The notes beneath the pieces were generated by a model, which was not told the DNA's origin, did no database searches, and saw only the letters and a list, made by a program, of their open reading frames with translations. The translations under genes and the position numbers were made by a program. From positions 631,321 through 695,320 of the forward strand of contig PDUO01000029.1 in assembly GCA_003008705.1 (NCBI GenBank): a stretch of 64,000 nt of DNA. Reading direction: 5' to 3'. Source of the stretch: Pezicula radicicola. Its lineage: Eukaryota; Ascomycota; Leotiomycetes; Helotiales; Dermateaceae. Position 1 is the first letter of the stretch; every line of letters begins with the position of its first letter. Of this stretch, positions 46,747-58,195 are shown piece after piece.

Positions 46747-47952
46747 ATGGACTTGTACGAGGAACACGGCGGGCACTTCGACTCCAGTAATTCCGCATCA
46801 AGCCTTCCAGACTTGACCCATTCCATGAACTCTTCCCTTTCCTCTACTTCATCCTGGGACTGCTCAGTTATAGGAACACCTCCATCAACTCGACGACCAT
46901 CGTTTGATTCCGTCAAACTTGAGGATATGTCCGTTTCCTGCCACACGCCAACACCATCAAGAACACCAGAACGATACGGAAGCGCCACCGGTTTCTACCA
47001 AGTTCCAAATATGGGCCAAAAGACAATTAACAACTTCCAGGACCAGGATATGATGTTTGGAAGAGCTTTATCAAATCAGTCTTTCCTGGGTTGCCAGCAG
47101 ACAAGTTACTCAGGGCCAATGTACAGCTCATTTGGATCGAGCGACGGTCTCTCAAGTCAATATTATTCCTTCTCGGCTCAGGGCATTTCCACTTCTCAAC
47201 CACAAGCAATCTCATTCCATGGCTTTTCAAGTTCTACTCCTTCACTTGAGATAGACCTGTACTCGCCAGCTTCGGCAATGAGCTCTTCTCCAGTCTCCGG
47301 TGGCTATGTAGAACCCTCACAAACGACCTTTGTTGATACTTTCGACATGTCCTCGCCGATGGGCCAAGTCCGGTCTCTTCAGTTCGAAAGCCCCCTCTCA
47401 GAGCCATATGGTTCGTCACCACCAGGCCGCCAAAGCCAACTACAATATTTCATGTCTCCTTCAGACTCAAGCGAGCACCACTCATCGCCTACTTCAACAC
47501 CCTCCCGCGAGCCCACACAACGACAGCGTACCTTTCAACCACTTTCTTCGGCCACTGCACTACATCGTATACAAGCATCTCGAGGTTCCGAGCCACGCGT
47601 CTCTCGCGAGTCCCGCCGCCGAACAGGCCAAAAGACTAGCGACCGAGTGGTTCTACCGGCCAACGTATCGATTCAAAACAAAGCAAAAAGGCATTGCACG
47701 TGGCCGGGCTGCCAGGGTCGTTTCCAAAGACAAGAGCATCTGAAAAGACATATGAAGACTCACGAAGATGCGCCGAAGGTAGCTTGTCAGTTCTGTAGCA
47801 AAGCCTTCGGAAGGGCAGACAATCTGAAGTCGCACATCAAACTGCACGCAGACCCGAACAAGAAGTCGTCTCGAACAGACTACTTCCCAAAAGCTCAGGA
47901 GGTATGGGAGGAGATGTCGCGGAAATCGAGGAAGCTTGGTTCCCAACAGTAA
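46747..47952 (+). CDS. Two-finger C2H2 transcription factor, BrlA-like
   Basis: A single-exon gene of 401 residues. The start at 46747 has a strong context (ACCATGG); the open frame extends a little further upstream but without an ATG. Most of the protein is Ser, Pro, Gln and Tyr rich and disordered. Near the C-terminus two zinc fingers follow each other: CTWPGCQGRFQRQEHLKRHMKTH, trimmed here as CX4C...RFQRQEHLKRH, then CQFCSKAFGRADNLKSHIKLH. RFxRQEHLKRHMK and the RxDNLxxH second finger are as I recall them from BrlA, the conidiation regulator of Aspergillus. After the fingers, SRTDYFPKAQEVWEEM is a short conserved-looking tail. A nuclear DNA-binding role is clear; a role in conidiation is only suggested. 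The other candidate is an unrelated paralogous C2H2 family sharing the finger pair. Confidence 0.85.
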   Translation: MDLYEEHGGHFDSSNSASSLPDLTHSMNSSLSSTSSWDCSVIGTPPSTRRPSFDSVKLEDMSVSCHTPTPSRTPERYGSATGFYQVPNMGQKTINNFQDQDMMFGRALSNQSFLGCQQTSYSGPMYSSFGSSDGLSSQYYSFSAQGISTSQPQAISFHGFSSSTPSLEIDLYSPASAMSSSPVSGGYVEPSQTTFVDTFDMSSPMGQVRSLQFESPLSEPYGSSPPGRQSQLQYFMSPSDSSEHHSSPTSTPSREPTQRQRTFQPLSSATALHRIQASRGSEPRVSRESRRRTGQKTSDRVVLPANVSIQNKAKRHCTWPGCQGRFQRQEHLKRHMKTHEDAPKVACQFCSKAFGRADNLKSHIKLHADPNKKSSRTDYFPKAQEVWEEMSRKSRKLGSQQ

Positions 47953-50900
47953 ACCTAATAATCGAACTGGAGTTGACTTGTTTTGTTTTGATTACGCCCT
48001 TTGGATGATCGATGATTGAAGATTTCGATAACGAATCGATGACAAACAAAGATTCAAGACCTGGATACGATACGATACCAAACAGAACGTACGAAGACCC
48101 ACGAATATATTATGAATATCACTAGCCACGATCTGGAACGATGAGAGACTTTGCTTTAGCCAAATCTCTACGACCCCTGGATGAATATTGTTAACGAAAA
48201 GAGAAATGATGGGATGTAAATGTAACACCGTACACGGCTTCGTGTACAAAAGGAGAGAGAGTTCTGCTACTTTTTTTTTGGCTTTTCTGCTTGTTGTTTT
48301 TATGTTTTTGACTTTAAGCGATCGAGTTTATCTGTCTGCTTGCAGTCGGTTCTTCAACACTTCTCATAAAAACACCGAAAACATGGCGGCTAAAGGGAAA
48401 GGAAAGGGAAAAGCGAGATTTTTTTGGGAGAAGAGTTAGTAGAATTTTGCTTAGATGGGAACAACTAAACAAACGGGGGGTGTTTTAAATTTCCTTTGTT
48501 AGTGTGCAACATGTCATTAATGTATTTTAATCCTCTACTGTGCTACCTTCCTTTGTCAGATTCTCGGATTCTATTTTATTTTGCATGCTGCATTGGGAGG
48601 TAGTTGGGGATCGGGGACTCGCTCGGGAGGGGACTTGGCTGCTTTTTGTTGTATTATTCATCGGAGGATTGCGGCTTCAGAATTGAAGGTTGTATTGTCC
48701 CAGGATGAGAGAAGCTGGACGAAAGAGAGAGAACTAGTAGATTTTAGAGGGGAAAGATTGAGGAAAGATTGCCGAGTCAATGCTAAACGCTCGTTTCTTG
48801 ATGCTAGTCTCTTTCTCGTACACTTTTTAACAGACGTGCCGGTGAATTTTGAAATGAAGATATATGTCCATAAGCGCTTTTTCAGTGTCATATCCCACAC
48901 CGCAGTCACTTCTCCTTGTATTTACCATAACTAGAATCGAGCAGGTATGACGATACTTGTCTCAAGAACAACTTCATTCCTTAAGGCCTTACGAAGTTCT
49001 CCAAAAGCCACGCATCATCGCACGAAGCCCATCCTCAAAAGCCTCAATACACAATGAAATATCACGTGTATCTCAAGCTATCATGATTCTCACAAGCGTA
49101 CATATACACACTGCACCGTGATATACAACCTACATAAATCGTGAACCATCCGACATCCGATCCCCAGACGCCGAAAAAATGCGCCACCAACAATTCCAAA
49201 TGTCCAATAATAACACAATTTTGGATGTAACCCACAGTCTAGAGATTCCTGGGATTACCCACACCCAAGCAAGTCCAGATGATTATGCAATGCAAGTTCC
49301 GATTACACGCATATGTAACCTACTGTACATACCTACAATCAAGACTAGTCTAAAAATTACGTTTACCAGTTACATTTTTAACCTCATCTCTTCTCAACTT
49401 TTCCACTTCCAGGTCCCCAAAAGTTTCCAACCCTCCGTGCCCTCTACCTTCATAAAATATCTCTCCTGAAAACTTCCCTCTATACGATATATCATCTGCA
49501 TATAACATTTAACTAGATCCTTCATCTTACCCACGGCCCCCAAAACAAATCCATCATTCATACCAATCATCTCTCAAAATTCCACTCTAGTAGTAAGTTT
49601 CAGGAAACGAGTTAACTGATCAGATAGATATTTCCCCGCTCTCACATTTGCAAGCTAGCAGCCAGCCTGCAGTATCAAGTAATTCAAGTCTGGAAAAATC
49701 TAGAGAGGAGGCAGATGCACGATCTCGTTAATCACGTCGCCTCATTCCAGGCATTTCAAGGTTCATCCTTGCCTTTCCCCCTTATCAACAAAAACAGAAC
49801 ATTTCGAACAGAACCCCTTACTTGAAATCTTATCAAATTCATGGCAGATGTTCGAGAAATCTTTTGTGCTATTTTATGAATGTGGGATCATCGTTTATAC
49901 CAGTTTCTTGCAATGATATTTTTGTGGTCGATCGAGATGGGTAGTTAGGGCATCGAAGGATCGAAGTGAGATGGATCGTGTAACTCCAACAGTACCAAGA
50001 TTTCTTCTCTCCCTCTTTCTCTCCAGCCATCTTTCGGCATCGGCGAGTTAGTAACTTTACTATAATACGAGAATACTACATATGACTACTCTCCACCAAC
50101 AGGCTGGCTGCATATATAGAATAATATCCGAACCATCCAACAAAACGAACACTTCCTCATTCCCGGAATCATCTTTTCCAGGCGTTCGGGTTCAATATGC
50201 ATGAACTGGAGGGGTTTGTCAAGGAGGTTGGAGAAATGACCAAGTCAAATAATCTTATCTCTCCGTCTTACATTCCTGAAGAATAAAGCTCTTTCCTGTT
50301 TACAACTTAGCACCTATCTGCCTAGCACTTAAATGAAGACCTCATGATGCGACCGCAAACAACAGTGAGGCAGGGCCACCGATAGCACGTCGCACATGGC
50401 CAGATTCTAAAAGGCTAAAAATACGCAAAAGAATAGAGTTTTCTACAGTACTTCTAAGTATAGCGAGTGTTGGTAATGACATGTGCTTTCGGACTACTTG
50501 ATGCAGTATACCATAACTTTGGATTGCCAAGTAACTCAGTTGTTAAAGGTGCAGGTCTACTATGGAAAGTTAGAAAGATACTCCGAGAGCAATGGAAGGA
50601 AATATTAACCAGTGCTTCCGTTCTCTGGAAAGTACGAAGGTACAGCGTATAAGTATTCTAAATTCTAGACTGGTGACTAATGTGGAAAGAGAAGAGTTTA
50701 TGGGATTTGTATATATAGAATTGCCAGAACTAGTTAGTTTATGTCCATTCCAGAGTAGTAACTAAGTTGGGGTTTAGAATACTTATGCGCTTTCCCCTCG
50801 TAGGAAGACATATGCGGCTTGCTTTGAATTGTTATACACGTGGTGAGCAGCATTTGAAGTGTGGCATATGATGAAAAGCGTTGTATTCTACTAGAATCAG

Positions 50901-52469
50901 GTGAGTTACTCAAACCAGGTAAGTTAAGCAAGTTAAATATAGCGCGATGTAATTATTCTTTTAGACTTTAACATACTGTCACGCGGCGTAGATTGCAAGT
51001 CACGGAACGAGGTACAGTATCTGTAGATACAAAAAAAAGAGTGTCGAAAACATGCCTATTTTTAAGAAAAAGGGGGCGAATCACATGACCAGTTCAAACA
51101 CCCTTCACAATTCACGTAATAGCCTAACTATTCTGCCATAGCAGACTAGTCACATCATTTAAAATATGTCTTACCTCTGTACAGTATCAAAGCTTCAAAA
51201 GTCGTTGACTTTAATAACAGTTGACCTATACCTCGCTAATATCAGGGGCTCGGCTACCAATAAACCCCTATGTATAGCCGAGCCGAGCGACTATCCCTCC
51301 CACTTCCATTAAAACTATCTACCCATGTATCAACAACTATTATTCCCTCCATAATAACACCAGGTATCCCGTACACTGCAATTAACATTAAACCTTCTAA
51401 AGATCTAGCTCAACAAAATCGTACGTTAGTCCTCGCTTCCTATTATCCATAGAGATCTTCGTATTCCAATACCCCGCACCGTAAGGTCCGTAACTCGTAA
51501 TAAATGCCTGCTCGTTGCGGATCCGCATACAGCGGAACTAATGTGAATACAAGATGCGGAGAGGTATTGCGGAGATACAGTTTAGAATGCGGAGAACAGA
51601 TTGTGGGGATGGAAACGCGGAGATTGGATTTGGTTATTGGCTATTGTTGTGGTGCTAAGTTTTGTCATCTTCTTGTTGTGTTGTTGTACAGGAGTTGTTG
51701 GGATGTCCCTGGTTTCTTGTAAGGATTGTGTGGATTACGGTACTGGAAAGCTAGGTACCGGTACTATGAAGGTCGTTCCGCTATATAGTGCTAGCCTAAG
51801 ATCCTAGGCTATTATACTTCGTAATTGGTTTAAATGCGTTGTTTATGTTATCATATTTACCGTAGAATTTATGTGATATGTGGTAGGAACCTCACTTTAT
51901 AAGGTTAAGTATGTACTTGCAGAGGTATGACTTAGTTCGAATGCCCAAATCGATTCAATGATTTAGATCGAAATGATGATATGAATGCTTGTAATAGTGA
52001 CGGCAATTCCTTACTAAGTACTTTCATCTACATGTAAATGTTATTTGATAATAAGAAATTGAGAATCTCTTCCTAGTAACTCGACTATAGAAATAATATT
52101 TCGTATAAAACTTACCACTAAAACCAGGTATAAACTTTTTGGCCAACTTCCATGTCTTGGACCTTGGTATATGCAAAGCCTTATGTCTATGCGGAACCGC
52201 TATTCTACTGTAAGGTAAATGGTACTGCGGAGCTGGTAATGAAACGTTGCCGGTGGATGAGAGTACCCAAGAAAAGAAGTAAACTTCTATAAAAGTTAAG
52301 TACTTTCGCCTCCAGGTTTATTTGGTTTCTTCAATCTCTCAAGAGGTTATCAGACGATCTTGTATCACAGAATATTTCGCCAAACTTTCCATCATCTTTT
52401 CATATCGAAGGAACTTCCAAACCACTTCAACATCTATCACCAAAACGAAATTATTTCAACTCAGTCATA
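47953..52469. other. 4.5-kb spacer, no supported gene
   Basis: The longest spacer of the window. The first ~700 bp are probably the 3' UTR and flank of the C2H2 gene. The remainder is AT-rich with short frames on both strands and no recognisable motif. GGTGAGTTACTCAAACC at about 50896 is a copy of the dispersed core motif. The region 51.2-51.8 kb has many ATGCGGAG-type short repeats. The last ~200 bp should carry the promoter of the Baeyer-Villiger monooxygenase. Confidence 0.5.
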
Positions 52470-54167
52470 ATGGCAACGAACAACGCAACCCATACCACCA
52501 CCAGAAACCTGAAGTACGAACTCAAAGAATACGCTCGACGCAGAGGAACCGAAGGACCTTATGCCGATAACCTAGACATCGACGTCTTAATCGTAGGCGC
52601 CGGATTCGGAGGAGTGTACCTTCTCTACGAACTCCGCAAACGGGGATACAAAGCCGTAATCTACGAAGCAGGAACCGGTCTAGGCGGAACCTGGCGCTGG
52701 AATCGCTACCCCGGAGCACGAGTAGATTCCGAAGTACCAGAATACGAATATTCGATCCCGGAAGTCTGGAAAGATTGGACTTGGAATACGAATTATCCAA
52801 ATTATGAACAATTGAGAGAATATTTCGATCATGTTGATGAGGTTTTGAATATCAAGAAGGATTGTGCTTTTGAGAGTGTGGTTGTTGACGCACAGTTTAA
52901 TACTGATGAGGGTAAGTGGAATGTTAGGACTGAGGATGGGAGGTTGGCTAAGAGTAAGTATTTCATTGTTGCCGCTGGGTTTGCTGCCAAGAGATATATT
53001 CCTGATTTTAAGGGCTTGAATGATTTTAAGGGTGTTATTCATCATTCTTCTTTTTGGCCGGAGGAAGGTGTTGATGCTCGTGGTAAACGTTGCGCTGTTA
53101 TTGGTACTGGTGCTTCTGGGGTTCAAATCGCTCAGGAATGGGGTCCCGTTGTTGGTGACCTCAAAGTCTTTCAGAGGACTCCGAATTTGGCTATTCCGAT
53201 GGGGAAACGTCCTTTAACTCGCGAGGAACAACAAGGTGCTAAGGTTCATTATCCTCGACTTTTCGAATTACGCGAGAAGTGTTTCGGTGGTTTCTTATTC
53301 AGCTTTTCGGAGAAGAATACTTTTGATGATACGGAGGAGGAACGAGATGCTTTCTATCACAAACTTTGGGATCATGGCGGGTTTTCCTTTTGGCTTGGGA
53401 CGTACAAAGATATGTTGTTTGATTCCAAGGCCAACAGAGAAGCCTACGACTTTTGGGCACGAAATCAGCGTGTACGTATTGGCGACCCACGAAAACGAGA
53501 TCTACTCGCTCCACTAGAACCACCTCATCCATTTGGAGTCAAACGACCATGTCTGGAACAAAACTACTACGAGCAATTCAACAGGCCTAATGTTGATGTC
53601 ATCGATATCAAAACAAATCCAATTGCTGAGTTCACGGAAACGGGCATTCGACTCCAGGATGGCACCCATCATGAATTCGACATAATTGCCGTAGCTACAG
53701 GTTTCGATATCACAACCGGCGGTATGACCAGCATGGGCCTAAAAAGTATTCATGGAACCACACTTCAAGACGAATGGAAGAGCGCCGCTAATACGTATCT
53801 CGGAACTACTGTCAGCGGATATCCCAACATGTTCCATCTCTATGGACCTCACGGCCCAACATTACTCAGTAACGGACCAACAAGTGTCGAAGTTCAAGGA
53901 CGATGGATCGTCGATACAATCAAGAAGATGGAGGCGGAGAAGATTAAGTATATTAATCCTGAACCTGAGGCTTCTAAGGAGTGGAAAAAGAAGATCAATC
54001 ATCTCTCTGATATTTCGCTTTTCCCAACTACTAAGTCTACGTATATGGGTGGTAGTTTGCCTGGTAAGGCTTTTGAGCAGGTTAATTGGGCTGGTGGGAT
54101 TCCAGCTTATGCTGTGGAGATTAGGGATGCTCTTAATGGATGGAAAGGATTCAACGTTGTAAAGTGA
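52470..54167 (+). CDS. Type I Baeyer-Villiger monooxygenase
   Basis: A single exon of 565 residues with no intron. After a short N-terminal extension comes the FAD site VLIVGAGFGGVYLLYEL (GxGxxG at about 42), then GGTWRWNRYPGARVD, which in this family precedes the flavin. The diagnostic Baeyer-Villiger fingerprint is FKGVIHHSSFWPEE (FxGxxxHxxxWP, about 190-203), followed by the NADPH site VIGTGASGVQIAQ. DIIAVATGFD closes the second nucleotide domain. Such enzymes insert one oxygen atom next to a ketone, giving esters or lactones, with NADPH and O2; cyclohexanone and steroid monooxygenases are the model members. Substrate unknown. The gene is convergent with the Zn2Cys6 gene that begins 3.8 kb downstream. 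Its intronless state contrasts with most neighbours and could reflect transfer, but that is only a hint. Confidence 0.93.
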   Translation: MATNNATHTTTRNLKYELKEYARRRGTEGPYADNLDIDVLIVGAGFGGVYLLYELRKRGYKAVIYEAGTGLGGTWRWNRYPGARVDSEVPEYEYSIPEVWKDWTWNTNYPNYEQLREYFDHVDEVLNIKKDCAFESVVVDAQFNTDEGKWNVRTEDGRLAKSKYFIVAAGFAAKRYIPDFKGLNDFKGVIHHSSFWPEEGVDARGKRCAVIGTGASGVQIAQEWGPVVGDLKVFQRTPNLAIPMGKRPLTREEQQGAKVHYPRLFELREKCFGGFLFSFSEKNTFDDTEEERDAFYHKLWDHGGFSFWLGTYKDMLFDSKANREAYDFWARNQRVRIGDPRKRDLLAPLEPPHPFGVKRPCLEQNYYEQFNRPNVDVIDIKTNPIAEFTETGIRLQDGTHHEFDIIAVATGFDITTGGMTSMGLKSIHGTTLQDEWKSAANTYLGTTVSGYPNMFHLYGPHGPTLLSNGPTSVEVQGRWIVDTIKKMEAEKIKYINPEPEASKEWKKKINHLSDISLFPTTKSTYMGGSLPGKAFEQVNWAGGIPAYAVEIRDALNGWKGFNVVK

Positions 54168-54997
54168 AGACTTTGTAGCTTTTGTATCTTGGTTATTATT
54201 GACAGTTTTTTTTCCTTCTCTCTTCGAGTTCTTTGTATTTATGGAACTTGCAATTGATATGCCGGAAGGGTGGTGATTTCGTATAAAATATATGGGTTTG
54301 ATGGCTACTTTTGAAGATTTAACGGAGACGTTGTTTAGGCGGTAAAATATTCTCATTTTCAGCATAGAGAAAATGTTGAATTCAGTGAATATATGGGAAT
54401 AGTCATGTAATTGCCCACTATAAGTAGGCTCTTCTCCCACACACTAGCTTCCACACAGAACACTGAATATAATACAACCACATTGCTACCACATGTTGCT
54501 GTTGTCCAAATAGCCTTCCCATTCAACAGAAAAAGTACCTCATAATCACTGTTAACAGTCAAGAAGTTATTAGAGAATAAATCGCATAATATGTTGTTAA
54601 GGTGGCTTGAAAATCGTAAGCCAAGTGAATATTGCTACATAAATTCAAGTTCGCGAATTATTGAGATTATTTAAGATTATTTTATGTTAAACGGAATGAC
54701 CATTGGGAGCAACATGTTGGTAGGCAAAGGTGTTGTATTCTGTGAGGAACTAACCTTTTAGTGTACTGAAATGGGCGTCCTTGTTGGGGGGCAGGGTCAC
54801 ATGACCTATTCCCATTTGAGTTAACGTTTTACTACAAAGTGCTACAAGATATACCTATAGACTCAGGTTCGTAAATTATTAAGATTATTTGAGATTGTTT
54901 TACTACAAAGTGCTACGAGAAATGACAACCATCTTTATCAAAGAACATCATCGCAAACTATGTTCCAATATTGGATTATGGCAACCTAACAATATTA
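54168..54997. other. Spacer between convergent BVMO and Zn2Cys6 genes
   Basis: About 830 bp, AT-rich, with no supported gene. It contains the duplicated segments listed separately. Confidence 0.6.
54643..54916. repeat. Interleaved short direct repeats
   Basis: The 20-bp sequence GTTTTACTACAAAGTGCTAC occurs at 54826-54845 and exactly again at 54897-54916, 71 bp apart. A second pair, around AATTATTGAGATTATTTAAGATT at 54655 and its variant at 54873, is diverged at a few positions. This looks like local duplication, possibly from a decayed element. Confidence 0.75.
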
Positions 54998-57978
54998 TCA
55001 ATCCATCCATAGAACAGTATCTGCCTGGTTCACGACTCCTGGGTAAGGTTGGCCTGAATCCATGAAAGCAAAATCCAAGTCAAAAGGTTCTGGCATCATC
55101 CACCCACTAGCCTCAGTATTATCCCAGACAAATCCAGCCATCTCGGTATCGGATTCTCTACCCGGAACACAGCAATCAGTATATAGGGAGTTCGTTTTCT
55201 CCTGAAGGGCGTCGGAAAGAGCGGTTGCAGCCAAGAATGCCATATCAGACTTTTTGCCTAGATGCCACAGAGCCCTTAAGCAATGTCCACAAGCAGTATG
55301 AACTTTCTGGAAGTCATTGCTATTTCTTGAGGGCATCGATTGGAGTAGTAAAGTGCCAGCTTTTCCAAAAGCGCGTATAAGTACCACAGTCCACGGCTCA
55401 GTTAACAAAGCCCCCTTATTTACTGCGAAATGAAAGTCGGGACCGTCTGGAAAAGAAGCGTCTTCGTGTGGAGATGAACATCTAGCTAGCTCGGCTAAGG
55501 CATATATATCTTGACGGCGCAATTTTTTTACTAGGTCAGACGAAAGTCGAAGGTCGCGTTGGGTTTCAGAGCCTAGTCTTCCGTCGTCAATGATTTCTAT
55601 TAGGTCGGCTAATAGTAAAGCTCCGAGGTGCCAGTGTCCGGCTAATATAACGTACCAGGATTGAATGCGCGGTGGGAGATTGTCGTGATGGGAAGTACAA
55701 TCGAGGATAAATTGGCCGTAAACTTTGTTCCAGTGTTGGTAGACTTTCAGTGCTTCATGTATTGCTTCCTCCAGAGATTTAATACCGGAGCGTCGTGTGA
55801 GCAGTGACTGCAAAAATGTCACTTTCCTGAATAGAAGTACCTTAACGGGAGCTGCATCACATAGTACTGCTGCGGCTTCCTCGTATGAACATGGCCAACG
55901 CGCTCTAGATTGGATCTGTTTCGTGTGTGTCCCATTCAGAAAAAATTTACCCCAAATGTCAGCACCTTCACTCTCGCATGGTACATCGTCAGGCATGGTG
56001 TAGGTCTTGTCATGATAAGTATCTTTTGAGATCGGTGCTATTGAAGACCTGTCCTCAAGGTTTTTTTGCTGGATGGGTGCACTGTCTACATCGGACACAA
56101 CTAACGGGCGTTGGTGCATTGCAGCGGACAAAGTATCAAACATGATACCAAGCCAATATAGGAGATTAAAGGTTTCACGATCATCCGAATCGAGAGGATC
56201 AGAGCGTTCTAGTAATAAGGATGAGGGATTCGTTTTCTTCAATTTGGCTGCCCTTTCCCGTTCTATTCTTTCCAATTTGCAACGATATGAGAGAAGCTGT
56301 CGAAGAGCCGTTTCTAGGGAGATTGGCGGACCTTCTGCCTGAAATATATTATCGAGCTCGCTTGTATCGTCGTGGAGGTCGGCTGAAAATGTAGACTGGC
56401 TGGAAGATCGCCGGCGTCTTCTTGTTTTCATATTTCGAATTTGGTGGTCAATATCAAGTGGTCGCTGTGTTAAGGAGAAGATGATGTGCGCGAAAATTAC
56501 TCGGAAGGACTCGATTTCTGCAGATTCTTGAAGAGCTTTCCTTGCTTGGTGCCAGGTCATCTCTTGGATCGACCGGTCAAATTCAGCGTGGAAAAAAGAA
56601 TTGGTGTCGTTCGCATAAGGACTTGGGACCGTACGATATGGAGAATCTTCTTCACTTGGAGTTTCAGGACTACCGGAAGCAGTGGTGCTGGCCATAAAAG
56701 ACGGGAACTCGCTTCTACTTCGTTGACTAGACTGAGCCCATTGAGTAGCAAAAGACATAATAGCAGTATGCAACGCATTTGATGCTGCCCGGTCCTGTGC
56801 TTTTGTCAAGGGCAGGCTATTGAGTCTGGACGCGGCTCTATCAAGCCTGCATACACGCGCACAGATGCGATTCGTCCAGTTAGGACCCCATTCGGCGGAC
56901 ATTGATTCCTTAGCCGCTATGCTTGAGAGAGATTTCGAACCAACGCTATACGGACAAGTTCTCTCCGTCAACCAGCAAGATAAAGCATTCTCCATGCTAT
57001 CATGGTAAACGCGTATAAGACCCCTCGTTAAGAATGAGTGGGTTGTCGAGGCAGCTAAACGTTGCTGAAGTGAAGTGGGAAAGGTGTCGCTTGAAAAGTT
57101 TATGTTGTACGAGGTAGGTTGGCTCGATGTTGATTCTGGATATGAAGTGTAGGATCCGGGTCCGAAGCCTTTTATCATTGTTTCCGAAGTTGTGTCTGTA
57201 AATGTATCGGCAGTATGAAATGGAACCTGTAACTGTGCTGAGTTGGAGTCTACCTCGTTTTCTCCGTCATATTCAGAGGTCGTATTGCCAGCTGGAGTGT
57301 AATCTAGCAGACTGGCTATTCGATTCCAATCCACGGTGTCTTGCTCCTGTGGGCAGATCTCACTGCTGCTAAAATCATCTTGAGGGCTTGCTTGGGCATC
57401 TGCGGAGATTGATGGACCTAAACCGTCAGAGCAATTAGCTGTGCGCTGTAAAATAGACACAATAGCCATTTTCATTACAAGCCGCCTCCTCAAGTCGAAG
57501 TAGTAACTTTTGCTTGCCTTCATTGGATGATATGTTAATTTGGAGTAGCTAAAGGTTGTGGCAACGAACAGTTTCGATTCTTACCTTGGCAGATTTCATC
57601 ATAAAATTGAATATTCGTGATTTCATCGGCCTCATGAGACTTTTGGAGACTTGTAGTGGTTTGAATTGTTTGACTTCTGGAGGAACTTTGGGTCAGTGTA
57701 GACACTGGCATGATCCTGTCTGCATTCCTTTGGCGTCCAGTCTGAGTTCCACGCATGGTCTGAAGCCATTCAACTGTACACTTCTTGTTTGTTTTGGCAC
57801 AATTAGAACAAGAAACAGCTTTTTGACATTCATTGCTGGGAGCACCAAGCCGAAGCATTATAAGATCGCATGCTCTCTTCCCTCTCCGACACTGATCGCA
57901 ACTGCGATGCTGGCGACGACCAGTTTTAGAAGTCGTACTGTCTCGTCGCCGTTGATATTGGGGCTGTATTAACTCCAT
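54998..57978 (-). CDS. Zn2Cys6 transcription factor with extended zinc-cluster loop
   Basis: Exon 1 (57978-57585) and exon 2 (57438-54998) flank a 146-bp intron (GTAAGA donor at 57584, acceptor CGCACAG ending 57439). Other acceptors give stops, so this join is the only in-phase choice I found; the product is 944 residues. The zinc cluster is RSCDQCRRGKRAC...VSCSNCAKTNKKCTVEWL with cysteines at about 27, 30, 37, 57, 60 and 67. The spacing is CX2CX6CX19CX2CX6C, so the central loop is much longer than the usual 5-12 residues and contains an extra Cys (51). A large helical middle region fits a fungal TF regulatory domain. It is the natural candidate regulator for the convergent Baeyer-Villiger monooxygenase, but adjacency is the only evidence. 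Confidence 0.87.
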
Positions 57979-58195
57979 GGTCAGTATATGCAGGCAATGA
58001 AGTTTGGGAAAATAGAAATCAAGGGAAACAGGAGTACGGTAGTTAGGCTGACCTACATGTAAATTGCGGGGAAATGGATGCGGGGGTGATGGACCAGGGG
58101 TCTACCACTAAACCATACAACTCTGGTTGGAGCTCCGAACTTTCCGAGAGATGACCGTTCCATTTAAGCCATTCTTTCTGTAGCTCTTTAATCCG

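Noticed and set aside
27522..54167. A secondary-metabolite cluster linking the two monooxygenases
   Set aside because: They are 25 kb apart with housekeeping genes between them, and no PKS, NRPS, terpene synthase or prenyltransferase is present.
4111..54717. A 16-bp exact match between 4111-4126 and the reverse complement of 54702-54717
   Set aside because: In 64 kb of AT-biased DNA one such 16-mer pair is expected by chance, and homology does not extend beyond it.
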